From the NCBI GenBank assembly GCA_030607635.1, contig JAUWJP010000086.1, positions 1 through 7,097 of the forward strand: a stretch of 7,097 nucleotides of DNA. The letters are read 5' to 3'. Origin of the DNA: Candidatus Aminicenantota bacterium. Its GTDB lineage: Bacteria > Acidobacteriota > Aminicenantia > Aminicenantales > Aminicenantaceae. The notes beneath the pieces are model-generated. The model ran no database searches. It was given only the letters and a program-made list of their open reading frames with translations, and was not told the DNA's origin. Below are positions 6,434 through 7,097 of the stretch, one piece after another. Both the position numbers and the translations under genes were made by a program. The first letter of the stretch is position 1. Each line of letters begins with the position of its first letter.

Positions 6434-6465
6434 GGGAATGTTCCCCAAAGTGCCATACCTGTTAT
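6434..6465 (+). repeat. REP-like unit, copy D
   Basis: GGGAATGTTCCC at 6434-6445 is a palindrome with a 2-nt centre, followed by CCAAAGTGCCATACCTGTTAT. It matches copy A upstream of dnaX in about 27 of 32 aligned columns. It is followed 33 bp later by a further partial copy (E). Confidence 0.65.
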
Positions 6466-6492
6466 TGTAGACATTCCCCAAAGTGTTATACT
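6465..6492 (+). promoter_or_regulatory. Putative promoter for the enolase-superfamily gene
   Basis: TTGTAG at 6465-6470, 16 nt, then the extended -10 TG-T-TATACT at 6484-6492 (five of six matches to TATAAT). Initiation would fall near 6499, about 30 nt before the ATG at 6530. The -10 lies inside repeat copy E, so the repeat itself may supply the promoter. The -35 match is poor. Confidence 0.3.
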
Positions 6493-6499
6493 TACTCAT
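6472..6499 (+). repeat. REP-like unit, copy E (partial, promoter-bearing)
   Basis: TTCCCCAAAGTG at 6474-6485 is identical to 6441-6452 and is followed by two mismatches and ATAC, so copies D and E are direct repeats with a 33-bp period. Similarity fades after about 6492. The 5' GGGAA arm is missing, so this copy cannot form the palindrome. Confidence 0.55.
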
Positions 6500-6515
6500 C
6501 CAAGATTTGGAAATT

Positions 6516-6523
6516 AAAGGAGG
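6516..6523 (+). promoter_or_regulatory. Strong Shine-Dalgarno of the enolase-superfamily gene
   Basis: AAAGGAGG with a 6-nt spacer to the ATG at 6530 decides the start of the truncated gene at the right edge. Confidence 0.75.
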
Positions 6524-6529
6524 CTTTAA

Positions 6530-7097
6530 ATGAAAATCGCCCAGATTGATGTTTACCAGGTTAAATATAAACTTATAGACCAAAAGTATGCCTGGTCCAG
6601 AGGCCATGCAGTCACTTCCTTTATTAGCACAATCATCAAAATATCTACTGATGAAGGCCTAAGCGGATTTGCAGAAGTTTGTCCCCTGGGCTCCGCTTAC
6701 ATGGAGGCCTATGCGAGAGGGGTGCCCAGTGGGGTGGGGGAGATAGGTCCTCTCCTGCTTGGCCAGGACCCTCTTCAGATCAATGTTATAAATAACCTTA
6801 TGGATTCAGCACTGAGCGGGCATAATTACATCAAATCTCCTCTCGACATAGCTTGCTGGGATATTCTCGGTCAAGCAGCAGGACTTCCTATATGTATCTT
6901 GCTGGGCGGATGTTTTGTAAAAAGTTTTCCTCTTTACAGGGCTATCTCTCAAGGTTCTTCCAGGGAAATGGCAGATGATGTGGTGCGTTTCTGGGAGGAA
7001 GGATATCGACGATTTCAGCTTAAGGTCGGAGGTGATCCTGATAAGGATATCAAGCGCATTAATGCTGTGCTTAAGGTGCTTCAACCAGGATATATCC
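6530..7097 (+). CDS. Enolase-superfamily enzyme (MR/MLE type), possibly cis-3-hydroxy-L-proline dehydratase; 3' end outside window
   Basis: Translation from the ATG at 6530 is open to the window edge, giving 189 N-terminal residues of a protein family usually about 360-390 long. MKIAQIDVYQV and ISTDEGLSGFAEV (38-50) form the N-terminal capping domain of the mandelate racemase/muconate lactonizing group. SALSGHNYIKSPLDIACWDILGQAAGLPICILLGG (93-127) is close to what I recall of cis-3-hydroxy-L-proline dehydratases, whose text runs AL.GH.YAKSP.D.ACWDI.GQAAGLP. Lys165 in FQLKVGGDPDKDI is the probable catalytic base at the end of the second barrel strand. The metal-binding Asp/Glu residues and the second catalytic lysine lie beyond the window. 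The family abstracts a proton alpha to a carboxylate with Mg2+; the exact substrate is an inference from recalled similarity. It has its own strong Shine-Dalgarno and is separated from porB by 187 nt, so it is probably a separate unit. Confidence 0.85.
   Translation, partial: MKIAQIDVYQVKYKLIDQKYAWSRGHAVTSFISTIIKISTDEGLSGFAEVCPLGSAYMEAYARGVPSGVGEIGPLLLGQDPLQINVINNLMDSALSGHNYIKSPLDIACWDILGQAAGLPICILLGGCFVKSFPLYRAISQGSSREMADDVVRFWEEGYRRFQLKVGGDPDKDIKRINAVLKVLQPGYI

Noticed and set aside
6806..7084. Minus-strand frame of 92 codons at the right edge
   Set aside because: Antisense to the enolase-superfamily gene, which has a strong ribosome binding site and clear family motifs on the plus strand.

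Overview
The window looks like the chromosome of an anaerobic bacterium of moderate, slightly AT-rich base composition (estimated by eye, not computed). Bacterial rather than archaeal origin rests on the dnaX-ybaB-recR cluster and on clear Shine-Dalgarno sites. Anaerobic metabolism is suggested by a complete four-subunit 2-oxoacid (pyruvate-type):ferredoxin oxidoreductase. The sequence alone does not fix the phylum; an uncultured lineage such as Aminicenantes is only a guess.

Layout. Positions 1-204 (+) hold the lysine-rich, coiled-coil end of an unidentified protein. Positions 249-671 (-) hold only the second half of an EamA/DMT-type transporter. Its apparent start codon lies in a repeat-rich intergenic stretch (about 648-796) containing three related short GGGGA...CCCC-type units, two direct and one inverted. 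Positions 892-3232 (+) are a tightly packed replication/repair operon: dnaX (clamp-loader subunit), ybaB/ebfC (nucleoid-associated protein) and recR (recombination mediator), with overlapping stop and start codons (4 nt and 1 nt).

After a 100-nt gap, positions 3333-6342 (+) encode the gamma, delta, alpha and beta subunits of the oxidoreductase in porCDAB order. The first three genes overlap by 4 nt and an 18-nt spacer precedes beta. Together they supply the CoA/gamma domain, two ferredoxin-type [4Fe-4S] clusters, the substrate-binding alpha chain, and the thiamine-diphosphate/[4Fe-4S] beta chain. The key cysteines and the alpha-chain Glu and Arg expected from the family are visible, so the complex should be functional.

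A second repeat-rich intergenic region (6343-6529) holds two head-to-tail copies of a 31-bp hairpin repeat and two copies of the short unit also seen upstream of dnaX. One of these carries a plausible extended -10 promoter for the next gene. From 6530 to the window end (+) runs the N-terminal half of an enolase-superfamily (mandelate racemase/muconate lactonizing) enzyme resembling cis-3-hydroxy-L-proline dehydratases, cut by the window edge.

The genes themselves are ordinary housekeeping and anaerobic central metabolism. The most unusual content is the dispersed REP-like repeat family in both larger intergenic regions and its contact with a truncated transporter gene. I found no sign of a new defence or mobile system: no CRISPR, transposase, toxin-antitoxin pair or RNA gene.
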